From: an uncultured Alphaproteobacteria bacterium
GTDB taxonomy: Bacteria; Pseudomonadota; Alphaproteobacteria; HIMB59
Direction: 5' to 3'
DNA: 64,000 bases
NCBI GenBank assembly: GCA_902610175.1
Contig: CACLUR010000003.1
Location: forward strand, 94,908 to 158,907
Shown: positions 56,356 to 64,000 of the stretch, piece after piece
Layout of the letters: the number at the start of each line of letters is the position of its first letter
Numbering within the stretch: position 1 is the first letter of the stretch
Position numbers and translations under genes: made by a program
Notes under the pieces: generated by a model
Told to the model about the DNA's origin: nothing
The model's input: only the letters and a program-made list of their open reading frames with translations
Databases searched by the model: none

Positions 56356-57708
56356 ATGAGATTATTCGGCACTGATGGAATAAGAGGTCAAGTTGGTAAA
56401 TATCCTTTAACTGCTGAAAATGTACTTAAACTAGCTAAAGCCTCTTCACTAGTTCTGAGAAAGAAAAACTCGATCTCAAGAGTTGTAATCAATAAAGATA
56501 CACGATTATCTGGATATATATTTGAACCAGCTTTAACATCAGGTTTTATATCTATGGGTATAGAAGTAATTTTAGTAGGACCCCTCCCAACACCTGCTTT
56601 AACAGTCTTAAGTAAATCTCTTAGAGCAGATTTTTCTGTGATGATTACAGCTTCACACAACCCTTATCAAGATAATGGATTGAAATTCTTTTCTGGACAA
56701 GGTATTAAAATTTCGCCTCAAGAAGAAAGTAAAATAGAAGATATTTTTTTTAATTTTGACTTTGATAATTTTAAAATTAAACAATCAAAATACGGAAAAG
56801 CAATTAGACTTAAAAATGCCTTAGGAAGATACTCTGAAGCTTTAAAACAAAGTGCTGACAGGAATTTAAACTACAGTCAATTAAAAGTAACTTTAGACTG
56901 TGCTAATGGAGCCTCTTATAAGGTTGCACCTGAAGTATTGTTTGAATTAGGTTTAGATTTACACACAATAGGCAATAACCCTTCTGGTATAAATATTAAT
57001 CAAAAATGTGGTTCTTTATATCCACTAAAAGCATCTAGTTTAGTGAAAAAAAAAAAATGTGATATTGGAATTTGTTTAGATGGGGATGGTGACCGAGTAA
57101 CAATTATTGATGAGAAAGGCAGTGTACTTTGTGGTGAGGAGATAATTTATATTTTAGCAAAACATTATCTTTTTAGAAAAAAAATAAAAACAGGATCTAT
57201 TATTGTAACTAATGAAATTGCTAACCATGGTCTTGACAAATCTTTAAGTAAATTAGGTTTAAAACTTAAGAGGGTAAAGGTAGGTGATAAAAATATTTTA
57301 AAAGAAATTTTAGACAACAGTTATTTCTTTGGTGGTGAGCCTTCAGGACATTTTATATTCAAAGATGATATCTTAATTGGTGATGGTATGGCAACAGCAA
57401 TTAGGTTGTTAACTCTTATGTTAAAAGAAAATAAAAAATTATCAGTACTAAAAAAAGGTATTGATTTACTAAGTGTATTGAACATAAATCAAAAAATTGA
57501 TAGAGAAAAATTTTATTTGCATCAAGAAAATATTTATCAAAAATTAAATAAATTATTAAAAAACTTAGATATATTTTACAATATACGCCCTTCAGGAACA
57601 GAGCCTCTTTTAAGAGTAAACTTGCAATATGATAAAAGAAATATAAAAGTAAGTACTCTAAACAAATTGAAGACACAAATAATAAAAGTAATTTCAGATG
57701 CTTGTTAA
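56356..57708 (+). CDS. glmM: Phosphoglucosamine mutase
   Basis: A 450-residue enzyme interconverting glucosamine-6- and -1-phosphate for peptidoglycan and lipid A precursors. The N-terminal FGTDGIRGQVG, the active-site serine in TASHNPYQDNG, the metal loop DGDGDR and the C-terminal RPSGTEPLLRV are all intact. Length is standard. It lies 27 bases after ftsH and overlaps the hisZ start by 11 bases. Confidence 0.97.
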   Translation: MRLFGTDGIRGQVGKYPLTAENVLKLAKASSLVLRKKNSISRVVINKDTRLSGYIFEPALTSGFISMGIEVILVGPLPTPALTVLSKSLRADFSVMITASHNPYQDNGLKFFSGQGIKISPQEESKIEDIFFNFDFDNFKIKQSKYGKAIRLKNALGRYSEALKQSADRNLNYSQLKVTLDCANGASYKVAPEVLFELGLDLHTIGNNPSGININQKCGSLYPLKASSLVKKKKCDIGICLDGDGDRVTIIDEKGSVLCGEEIIYILAKHYLFRKKIKTGSIIVTNEIANHGLDKSLSKLGLKLKRVKVGDKNILKEILDNSYFFGGEPSGHFIFKDDILIGDGMATAIRLLTLMLKENKKLSVLKKGIDLLSVLNINQKIDREKFYLHQENIYQKLNKLLKNLDIFYNIRPSGTEPLLRVNLQYDKRNIKVSTLNKLKTQIIKVISDAC

Positions 57709-58402
57709 CTCTTTCGATACAAAATATGCAAATACAGCTTTAAAATATGAGTTATTAGATACTTCATTTACAAAAACCCTCAGCTCAAAAAAAAAATTTT
57801 CTAGAATTTTTACATCTGTAATTGAGAATAAGTCTTTAAATTCTCTCTCGGAGGCCACCCTTCGTTCTGACATAACAGGTCAAGTAATAAACACAATTTT
57901 GACTCATGACTCAAATTCAAAACATTTCCTTTATTATATGGGTGATGTATTTCGAAAAGATAAAATGAATAATAACATAAAACAATTTAGACAACACGGT
58001 GTTGAAATAATTAATTTACCAAAGAAAAATTCTTTTAAAGAAGTTCTATTAATTCTAGATAAAAATCTAAAAAAAATTCTAAAGAAAAACTATACATATA
58101 TTTTTACGGATCCAAAAATATCAAAAAAAAAAAATTACCTTTTAGAAAATGGTAGCGAAAAAAATAATATCTCCGAATTTATTAATATTTTCAAAAAAAA
58201 TATTAATGCTCCATTTGAGTTAAATTTAGAAAAAGATTTTTTTTCACAAGACTATCATCAAGATATTTTTTTTTATGTTTATTCAAATATTTCAAAAAAA
58301 ATATTAGCTCAAGGTGGAGGTTATCAATATAAAAAAAATAAAAAAAAAATAGAGGGCTTTGGCTTCTCATGTAATGTCGATTACATAGCTGAGTTGACTT
58401 AA
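57698..58402 (+). CDS. hisZ: Shortened HisZ-like ATP phosphoribosyltransferase regulatory subunit
   Basis: A 234-residue protein resembling class-II HisRS-like HisZ: LRSDITGQVINTI (motif 2 start), YMGDVFRKDK, FRQHGVEIIN and a C-terminal LAQGGGYQ...GFGFSCNVDYIAEL. Full HisZ is around 360-400 residues, so about 40% is missing, mainly the middle. It is placed before purA, the usual place of hisZ in alphaproteobacteria. HisZ completes the short HisG for histidine synthesis. The gene is uninterrupted and extremely AT-rich. It could be a minimal HisZ or a degrading one. Confidence 0.75.
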   Translation: MLVNSFDTKYANTALKYELLDTSFTKTLSSKKKFSRIFTSVIENKSLNSLSEATLRSDITGQVINTILTHDSNSKHFLYYMGDVFRKDKMNNNIKQFRQHGVEIINLPKKNSFKEVLLILDKNLKKILKKNYTYIFTDPKISKKKNYLLENGSEKNNISEFINIFKKNINAPFELNLEKDFFSQDYHQDIFFYVYSNISKKILAQGGGYQYKKNKKKIEGFGFSCNVDYIAELT

Positions 58403-59655
58403 TGAACAAAGCAGTTATTGGACTTCAATGGGGCGATGAGGGCAAGGGTAAAATAGTTGATTACCTCTCAGAGCATTTTGATTTAGTCGTTAGATACCAA
58501 GGTGGTAATAACGCAGGACACACAGTAATAGTAAACGATAATACTTATAAACTAAATCTTATACCATCGGGTGTGATACGTGGGAAAATATGCTTTCTTG
58601 GTCAAGGAGTTGTCCTTGATCCTAATCATTTTTCTAATGAGTATGACCAAATTAAAAAAAAGATACATAATCCTAAAGTATTTTTATCATCCAATATATC
58701 TATCATATTAGATTACCATAAGCAGTTAGATAAGATAAATGAGGCTATTTTAACAAGTGAAAAAAAAATTGGTACTACTGCCAAAGGTATTGGCCCTGCA
58801 TATCAAGATAAAATAGGAAGAAAAAGTATAAAACTCTATGATTTAAAGTCTAAAAACCTTATTGAAGAAAAAATTCAATCAATTAAGAAGTTTTATGACC
58901 CTATTTTAGACAGTTTTGGTGAGAGTAAAATAAATACCAATAAAACTGTTCAAGATTTAATCAGATTTTATGACTTAGTAAAAGATATAATTGTTGACAA
59001 TTCTTTTATAAAAAAAAAATTTAAAAATAAAAAAATATTATTTGAGGGAGCTCAAGGCGCACTTCTTGATTTAGATTATGGCTCATATCCATATGTGACA
59101 TCATCAAATACTGTTTCATCAAATATTGTTCTTAGCTCTGCTTTGCAAGTTGATTTTCAAACAGTTGGAATATTCAAAGCATACACTACTAGAGTTGGAA
59201 ATGGCCCATTCCCATCCGAGTTATTTGATGATATTGGGGATTATATTGCCGAAAAAGGAGTTGAATTTGGAACTGTTACAAAAAGAAAAAGAAGGTGTGG
59301 TTGGCTTGACTTAGTATCTCTAAAATATAGTTGTGAAATAAATCGTGTTAATGAACTTTGCATTACTAAGGCAGATGTTTTAAATAATCTCTCAAAAATT
59401 AAGGTATGTAAGACATACAATTCAAAAAAATATGAGGATGTTAATTTTAGCGATAGTAATATTTTAGATTCTTTATACTTAGACGACAGTGATTTTGAGG
59501 TTTTTCAAAGCTGGGGTGAAATTGAAGATTTAAGTAATTTTGAAACATTACCTAAAAATTTAAAAATATATATTCAATATATAGAGGATTATTTAAATAT
59601 TCCAATTAAGATAATTTCGTTAGGGCCCGAAAGAAATCAGACAATTATTAGGTAA
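58402..59655 (+). CDS. purA: Adenylosuccinate synthetase
   Basis: A 417-residue GTP-dependent enzyme converting IMP and aspartate to adenylosuccinate. It has the N-terminal P-loop GLQWGDEGKGKIVDYLS, QGGNNAGHTV, GTTAKGIGPAYQDK and TRVGNGPFPSEL, all conserved. It starts at the last base of the hisZ stop (1-base overlap). It is convergent with rpoH, with one base between stops. Slightly shorter than E. coli PurA (432). Confidence 0.97.
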   Translation: MNKAVIGLQWGDEGKGKIVDYLSEHFDLVVRYQGGNNAGHTVIVNDNTYKLNLIPSGVIRGKICFLGQGVVLDPNHFSNEYDQIKKKIHNPKVFLSSNISIILDYHKQLDKINEAILTSEKKIGTTAKGIGPAYQDKIGRKSIKLYDLKSKNLIEEKIQSIKKFYDPILDSFGESKINTNKTVQDLIRFYDLVKDIIVDNSFIKKKFKNKKILFEGAQGALLDLDYGSYPYVTSSNTVSSNIVLSSALQVDFQTVGIFKAYTTRVGNGPFPSELFDDIGDYIAEKGVEFGTVTKRKRRCGWLDLVSLKYSCEINRVNELCITKADVLNNLSKIKVCKTYNSKKYEDVNFSDSNILDSLYLDDSDFEVFQSWGEIEDLSNFETLPKNLKIYIQYIEDYLNIPIKIISLGPERNQTIIR

Positions 59656-59656
59656 C

Positions 59657-60550
59657 TCAAGACTTTGGTAAAAGTTTTTGATCAGATATAATTTTTATTT
59701 CATCCTGAAGTTTCCTAATTGCTTTGTTCTCAATTTGCCTAACTCTTTCTCTACTTATCGAGTACTTTTGGCTAAGATCTTCAAGAGTTTTTGGTTCCTC
59801 TTCAAGTCGTCTTGCGGTTAATATTTCTAACTCTCTAGGTTCAAGTTTTGTAACAGCTTGACTGTAAAGTGCCTTCCTTTTTTTTAATTCATCACTTTCT
59901 TCAACTTTTGAGATTGTATCAATTGTTTCATCTTCTACTTGATCTATCCACTCCGAGTCATTTTCGTCGTTTAGAGGAGTATTTAGAGAAAAATCCTGAT
60001 TAAAAACACGACCTTCCATTTGTTTAACCTCTTGCTCAGTTACTCCAAGGTCCTCAGATATGGACTTGATCTGGTCATTTGTCAGGTAACCCTCTTCATA
60101 TTTTTTTAGTTGATTTCTAAGCCTTCGAAGATTAAAAAAAAGTTTTTTTTGAGCTGCTGTTGTCCCTATTTTAACCAAAGACCAACTATGTAAGACATAT
60201 TCTTGTATTGAAGCTCTGATCCACCATATCGCATATGTAGCTAACCTAAACCCTTTTTCAGGATCAAATTTTCTTATTGCCTGTATAAGACCTAAATTAC
60301 CCTCAGAAATTAAATCAAATAAAGGCAAGCCATATCCTTTGTAACCCATAGCTATTTTTGCCACTAGACGCAAATGGCTGGTTACGAGTTTTTGCGCTGC
60401 TTTTGTATCTCCATTTTTTAACCAATCAATGGCAAGTCTTTTTTCCTCTTCATCTGTCAAAATAGGAAATTGATTTATCTTTTTTAAATAAGGGTAAACG
60501 TCGTTTTCAGAAGTAATAACAGGTAGTAGATTTTTATTTTCTATATTCAT
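59657..60550 (-). CDS. rpoH: RNA polymerase sigma-32 factor RpoH
   Basis: A 297-residue heat-shock sigma factor. Region 2 holds LVTSHLRLVAKIAMGYKGYGLPLFDLISEGNLGLIQA and WWIRASIQEY; the RpoH-box like QKKLFFNLRRLR is present, and region 4 contains RERVRQIENKAIRKLQ. It directs heat-shock genes; groESL here is instead under CIRCE. Its ATG overlaps the rluD stop by 4 bases, a normal alphaproteobacterial gene pair. No clear RNA thermometer can be placed because the leader lies within rluD. Confidence 0.96.
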   Translation of the reverse strand: MNIENKNLLPVITSENDVYPYLKKINQFPILTDEEEKRLAIDWLKNGDTKAAQKLVTSHLRLVAKIAMGYKGYGLPLFDLISEGNLGLIQAIRKFDPEKGFRLATYAIWWIRASIQEYVLHSWSLVKIGTTAAQKKLFFNLRRLRNQLKKYEEGYLTNDQIKSISEDLGVTEQEVKQMEGRVFNQDFSLNTPLNDENDSEWIDQVEDETIDTISKVEESDELKKRKALYSQAVTKLEPRELEILTARRLEEEPKTLEDLSQKYSISRERVRQIENKAIRKLQDEIKIISDQKLLPKS

Positions 60551-61296
60551 TGTAAATTTAGGTTTAAATCTCTCATGTCATCAGGTAAATCACAAGTAAT
60601 TTTAATATGTTTTTGTGAGATTGGATGATCAAATTCTATTTTATAGGAGTGTAAGGCTTGTCTTGGAAATAATAAAACTAAATTTCTTAGATTAAGATTC
60701 ATATTTTTTAAACGAAAATTTTGCTCCTTATTTAAAATATAATCTTTATCACCAATTATCGGTAGACCTAAACTTAAAAGGTGGACTCTAATTTGATGAG
60801 TTCTCCCAGTAATAATCTCACAATCTAAAAGGCTCACGGAACCATGAAAAGTCTTTACATTTGAAACTTTGGTTATTGCGTTCTTGCCAAGATGATCAGA
60901 TACATTGAATTTTGTTCTTTGCAATTTATTTCTAGAAATATTCTTATTAACTTCGAAATTATTCTTATTAAGTATACCATAGCTAAATGCAAGATAATTT
61001 TTTTTAATATACCTATTTTTAAACATTTCCTTGAATTTATTTTTAGAAATATGATTTTTGGTAATAATTATAATTCCACTTGTGTCTTTATCTAAACGAT
61101 GAACAATCCCCTCTTTTAACTTTTCATTGTCATCTATTTTGAATTGATTTTTTAGACTTTCTTGCAAGTTAGGATTTTGATCAAATTCATTTTTTTTATG
61201 TGTGAGAAGGCCTGAGGGTTTATTTAATATTGCTATATCACTGTCCTCGTATAGTATTTCTATTCTAAAATTTTTGTAATTATATGATTTAGTCAT
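60547..61296 (-). CDS. rluD: RluA/RluD-family pseudouridine synthase, lacking the S4 domain
   Basis: A 249-residue enzyme that isomerises uridines in 23S rRNA. The catalytic motif HRLDKDTSG (residues 66-74, Asp69) and the GRTHQIRVHL segment are intact. E. coli RluD has 326 residues; the N-terminal S4 RNA-binding domain is absent here, since the protein starts directly with the synthase strands (VI-type ILYEDSDIAILNKPSGLLTH). It is upstream of rpoH, with an ATGA overlap, and divergent from the small membrane gene by 7 bases. RluD is the likeliest name from context, but RluA/RluC specificity is possible. Confidence 0.87.
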   Translation of the reverse strand: MTKSYNYKNFRIEILYEDSDIAILNKPSGLLTHKKNEFDQNPNLQESLKNQFKIDDNEKLKEGIVHRLDKDTSGIIIITKNHISKNKFKEMFKNRYIKKNYLAFSYGILNKNNFEVNKNISRNKLQRTKFNVSDHLGKNAITKVSNVKTFHGSVSLLDCEIITGRTHQIRVHLLSLGLPIIGDKDYILNKEQNFRLKNMNLNLRNLVLLFPRQALHSYKIEFDHPISQKHIKITCDLPDDMRDLNLNLQ

Positions 61297-61303
61297 AAAG
61301 TAT

Positions 61304-61576
61304 ATGTTAAAAAAAAAACTTTTAATTAGTTTAGTTATTATTCAAGGTTTGCTAATAATTTTAGGAATAATAGCAATAATTTTTGGTGTTTTCTATAAAA
61401 TGAGTAACAACAGTAACTCGACCCAAATTAATACAAATATTGATTTAAATGAAGCCTATCTTATTAATGAAAATCAATATCAGCAAAAATATATATTTGA
61501 AGATAAAATAATTTTTCACATTGTTGATCTTGAAACAAATAAAGTTTTGAAAGAGATAATTATTGAGAAAAATTAA
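61304..61576 (+). CDS. Small one-helix membrane protein (DUF6476-like)
   Basis: A 90-residue protein with one strong N-terminal membrane helix (ISLVIIQGLLIILGIIAIIFGVFY, about 9-32) and a short polar C-terminal domain. Alphaproteobacteria often carry a DUF6476 gene of this shape divergent from rluD, and the position agrees. The sequence alone is not decisive. It overlaps murG by 14 bases at the 3' end, implying cotranscription with murG-murC-murB. Function is unknown. Confidence 0.6.
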   Translation: MLKKKLLISLVIIQGLLIILGIIAIIFGVFYKMSNNSNSTQINTNIDLNEAYLINENQYQQKYIFEDKIIFHIVDLETNKVLKEIIIEKN

Positions 61577-62564
61577 ATTTATTGTAATAGCTGGCTCATC
61601 AGGTGGTCATATATTACCCGCAATAAAATATATTAATAATTTATCAGATATAAAAAAAGCAAATGAGATACTTTTTATAACAAACGAAATTGGCAGAGAT
61701 TATTTAGATCAAATTAAAAATAATGATATAAGTAAAATAATAATAAACTCCAAAAATAAATACAAATATATTTTCAAAATTACCCTCAAATTATCATTAT
61801 TTTTTGTATATAACAGAAAAATAACCTTAATAGGGTTTGGTGGTTTCATTACGACCCCTGTACTTGTAATTTCAAAATTATTTAATCTTTTTTTCTTATC
61901 CTCAAATAAAATTTTTATTCATGAGCAGAATATTATTTATGGATTAGCTAATAAAATAAATTATTACTTCGCAAAAAATTCATTTATTTCATTTCCCAAA
62001 ATTAACATGCGTAAAAAAGAAATTTTTGTCGGTAATTTTTTCCTCGATAAAAATAAATCAAGAGAAAAACTCAATAATAAATTCATTAATATCTTACTAA
62101 TTGGAGGAAGTGCTGGCTCAATTGAGTTAAATAATAAATTATTTGAAGATGTAATGAATTTAGAAAAAAAATATCTACAAAAAATGAAATTCTATATACA
62201 AATTCCTATTTCTTATAAAGATATTTTTAAAAAAAAATACTCTGATCTCATAAATAATAGTAGATGTGAATTATTCACTTTCAAAAATAATCTCAATTAT
62301 AAAGAATATGACTATATACTCTCGAGATCTGGCTCAGGCTCTATAAATGAGATTTTGTATCACACTAACAATGTTCACTTTATTCCACACTTAGCATCAA
62401 GAGATAAGCATCAAAAATTAAATCTAAACTATTTTCTATCTCACAACATGAGTTTAAAAGATTTTTTATTACCTAATAAAAAAAACTTTATAAGTGATCA
62501 ATATTTTAACTCTGTTATTAACCCATATTCCATTGAAAAAATTATTTGTTATACCACAAGATGA
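61563..62564 (+). CDS. murG: UDP-GlcNAc--lipid I N-acetylglucosaminyltransferase MurG
   Basis: A 333-residue GT-B enzyme adding GlcNAc to lipid I in peptidoglycan synthesis at the inner membrane face. The N-terminal glycine loop (AGSSGGHILPAIKY) corresponds to GGTGGHxxPA, with GFGGFITTPVL and HEQNIIYGLANK next; LIGGSAGSIELN starts the C-terminal domain and SRSGSGSINEIL the UDP-GlcNAc site. The sequence is strongly AT-shifted and 20-30 residues shorter than usual. TTG is the start. Its stop is in the ATGA shared with murC. Confidence 0.92.
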   Translation: MRKIKFIVIAGSSGGHILPAIKYINNLSDIKKANEILFITNEIGRDYLDQIKNNDISKIIINSKNKYKYIFKITLKLSLFFVYNRKITLIGFGGFITTPVLVISKLFNLFFLSSNKIFIHEQNIIYGLANKINYYFAKNSFISFPKINMRKKEIFVGNFFLDKNKSREKLNNKFINILLIGGSAGSIELNNKLFEDVMNLEKKYLQKMKFYIQIPISYKDIFKKKYSDLINNSRCELFTFKNNLNYKEYDYILSRSGSGSINEILYHTNNVHFIPHLASRDKHQKLNLNYFLSHNMSLKDFLLPNKKNFISDQYFNSVINPYSIEKIICYTTR

Positions 62565-63940
62565 AACTTTCTGATTTAACCAAAAGCAAAATACACATTA
62601 TAGGTATTAATGGAATTGGCATGAGTGCTTTAGCTATTTATTTAAAAAAGAATAAGATTGATGTTTCCGGAAGTGATATAGCTTATAATGCAAATACAGT
62701 AAATTTAGAAAAACATAAAATACGGGTATATATTGGCCATAAGATTTCAAATATTAAAAACAAAGATATTATTTTTTACTCATCAGCAATAAAAAATAAT
62801 CCTGAAATTAAAGAGGCCAAAAAAAATAAAATACCTTGTTATAATAGATCCAAACTTCTTCAAATTATTTGTAAAGATAAATTTACTATTGTTATATCTG
62901 GCTCTCATGGAAAAACCTCTACTACTTCTATTTTAGGACATTTGTTAGTTCATGCAGGTCTAAATCCAACAATCATTTCTGGTGGGATTATGCAAAATTT
63001 TGGACAAAATATATACCTTACTGATAGCAAGTATGTGGTTGTAGAGGCTGATGAAAGTGATGGAACAGTATTTAAATTGAGTCCAAAATATTTGTTATTT
63101 TTAAATGTGGACAGGGAGCACGTTGAATTTTACAAATCTTACTCTAATTTAAAATTAAAAGTTAAAAAATATATTTTAAGTCAAATTCAAAAAGATGTAA
63201 AAATTTTCATAAATAATGATGATTTTTTTCTGTCTTCATTAAAAAAATATTCAAATAAAATAAAATCATTTGGTTCAAATAAAAAAGCGATCTATAGATA
63301 TAAATTAATGAAATTAAATGATAAGAAGTCGTCTTTTGATATTTTTAAAAATAATAAAATTTTATCAAAAAGTTTATCAACAAATTTATTAGGAGAGCAC
63401 AACGTACAAAACATTACTGCTGCCCTAGCTGTCATTGATGATTTAGGCTATAAAATTAAAAAATCACATATACTTGATTTTAAAGGTACAAAAAGGAGAT
63501 TGAACATTCTCGGTAAATTAAAAAAAACGATATTTATTGATGACTATGCACATCACCCTACTGAGATAGAAAAATTGATAAATGTCACATCTCTATATAA
63601 AAAAAAACTTATTTTCTTAATAATTGAACCACATAGATACTCAAGATTAAATGATTTATATGACGAATATTTGAGAGTATTAAAAAATATCAATAATTTG
63701 ATTATTTTAAAAACATATGAGGCAGGTGAGAGCTATAAAAAAGATATGAAAAATTCAAAGAACTTAGTGAATGATCTGAATGTTTTAAACAATCAAAGTA
63801 CTAAATATATTGAAAATTACAGAGATTTATTTGATTTATTAGATAAGTTTGTATTGAATAAAAGTGAAAGTATAATTATTTCTGCTGGCGCTGGAGAAAT
63901 CTCAAACCAAATTCGTTTTTTTTATGACTCTAGAAAATAA
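62561..63940 (+). CDS. murC: UDP-N-acetylmuramate--L-alanine ligase
   Basis: About 459 residues. MurC adds L-Ala to UDP-MurNAc. The N-terminal IHIIGINGIGMSALAIYL nucleotide fold, P-loop SGSHGKTSTTS, the EADESDGT segment and the HHPTEIEKLI motif are conserved. I select the ATG at 62561 (ATGA overlap with murG, MKLSDLTK) over a TTG at 62546. It overlaps murB by 17 bases. Typical order murG-murC-murB of the division and cell-wall cluster. Confidence 0.96.
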   Translation: MKLSDLTKSKIHIIGINGIGMSALAIYLKKNKIDVSGSDIAYNANTVNLEKHKIRVYIGHKISNIKNKDIIFYSSAIKNNPEIKEAKKNKIPCYNRSKLLQIICKDKFTIVISGSHGKTSTTSILGHLLVHAGLNPTIISGGIMQNFGQNIYLTDSKYVVVEADESDGTVFKLSPKYLLFLNVDREHVEFYKSYSNLKLKVKKYILSQIQKDVKIFINNDDFFLSSLKKYSNKIKSFGSNKKAIYRYKLMKLNDKKSSFDIFKNNKILSKSLSTNLLGEHNVQNITAALAVIDDLGYKIKKSHILDFKGTKRRLNILGKLKKTIFIDDYAHHPTEIEKLINVTSLYKKKLIFLIIEPHRYSRLNDLYDEYLRVLKNINNLIILKTYEAGESYKKDMKNSKNLVNDLNVLNNQSTKYIENYRDLFDLLDKFVLNKSESIIISAGAGEISNQIRFFYDSRK

Positions 63941-64000
63941 AAATTTAGTCACTAATTATCCATCAGCGAAATATTCTTGGTTAAAATCCGGAGGTAATAT
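63924..64000 (+). CDS. murB: UDP-N-acetylenolpyruvoylglucosamine reductase MurB, 5' end only
   Basis: The first 25 codons are visible, beginning MTLENKNLV and continuing to YSWLKSGGN, which matches the MurB N-terminus (usually TWFKVGGPA) entering the FAD-binding domain. It overlaps the murC end by 17 bases and runs off the right edge. The order after murC supports the call. Confidence 0.8.
   Translation, partial: MTLENKNLVTNYPSAKYSWLKSGGN

Noticed and set aside
59641..59660. Terminator between convergent purA and rpoH
   Set aside because: The stops are one base apart and no stem-loop with a T-run is visible there.

Overview
The window is very AT-rich, densely packed bacterial DNA. Many neighbouring genes share 4-nt ATGA overlaps, and no stretch longer than about 240 bases lacks a gene candidate. 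The gene content points to an alphaproteobacterium: a C4-type 5-aminolevulinate synthase (hemA), the cell-cycle regulator TrcR (DUF1013), an aapJQMP general L-amino-acid ABC transporter, the blocks tolQRAB-pal-cpoB-tilS-ftsH-glmM, hisZ-purA, rluD-rpoH and tkt-gap-fba // zapA, and a CIRCE-controlled groESL. Low GC, short spacers, shortened proteins and uptake systems for small organic nutrients suggest a streamlined marine lineage (SAR11-like or a similarly reduced group). This placement is inference from gene content only. I saw no rRNA, tRNA, CRISPR array, prophage or insertion sequence.

Layout. 1-1637 (minus): 3'-truncated NDH2-like/SelD fusion. 1.8-3.9 kb: groES-groEL with CIRCE and a strong terminator. 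3.9-7.5 kb: MscS channel, glycosyltransferase, ArgF and a small lipoprotein. 7.5-11.1 kb (minus): trkH, apaG, fhs. 11.2-17.3 kb: ugd, aapJ-aapQMP and a LysE-type exporter. 17.3-23.9 kb: mixed region with two tiny genes, a dipeptidase, a small charged protein, a DUF3445/TauE pair, a short TAXI-like protein, an ArgO-like exporter, an 82-bp inverted-repeat element, DUF2721 and MATE. 23.9-29.6 kb (minus): haem block hemJ-F-H-E-B-C(+extension), with hemA at 31.5 kb. 29.7-33.9 kb: SDR, LLM monooxygenase, hemA, trhO, rpmG. 33.9-39.1 kb: photolyase, FAD amine oxidase, DUF1365, cyclopropane-type methyltransferase and DUF3833, a set known from photooxidative-stress and lipid-modification loci. 39.1-45.2 kb (minus): trcR, rpmE, suhB-like, efp, fba, gap, tkt. 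45.2-59.7 kb: long plus-strand run from a coiled-coil gene and zapA through folate, YmdB, YebC, a small nuclease-like gene, Tol-Pal, tilS, ftsH, glmM, hisZ and purA. 59.7-61.3 kb (minus): rpoH, rluD. 61.3-64 kb: small membrane protein, murG, murC and the start of murB.

Most of the window is housekeeping. The haem genes cover nearly the whole route from glycine and succinyl-CoA to haem; uroporphyrinogen-III synthase is the only step without an obvious gene, and the long HemC tail is a candidate for it. The observations most worth following are: a PD-(D/E)XK nuclease-like gene where alphaproteobacteria usually carry ruvCAB between yebC and tolQ; an 82-bp element with perfect 10-bp terminal inverted repeats before the DUF2721 gene; a shrunken HisZ; a photolyase reading frame with no ordinary start codon; and a palindrome in front of fhs. 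None of these is proven to be a new system.
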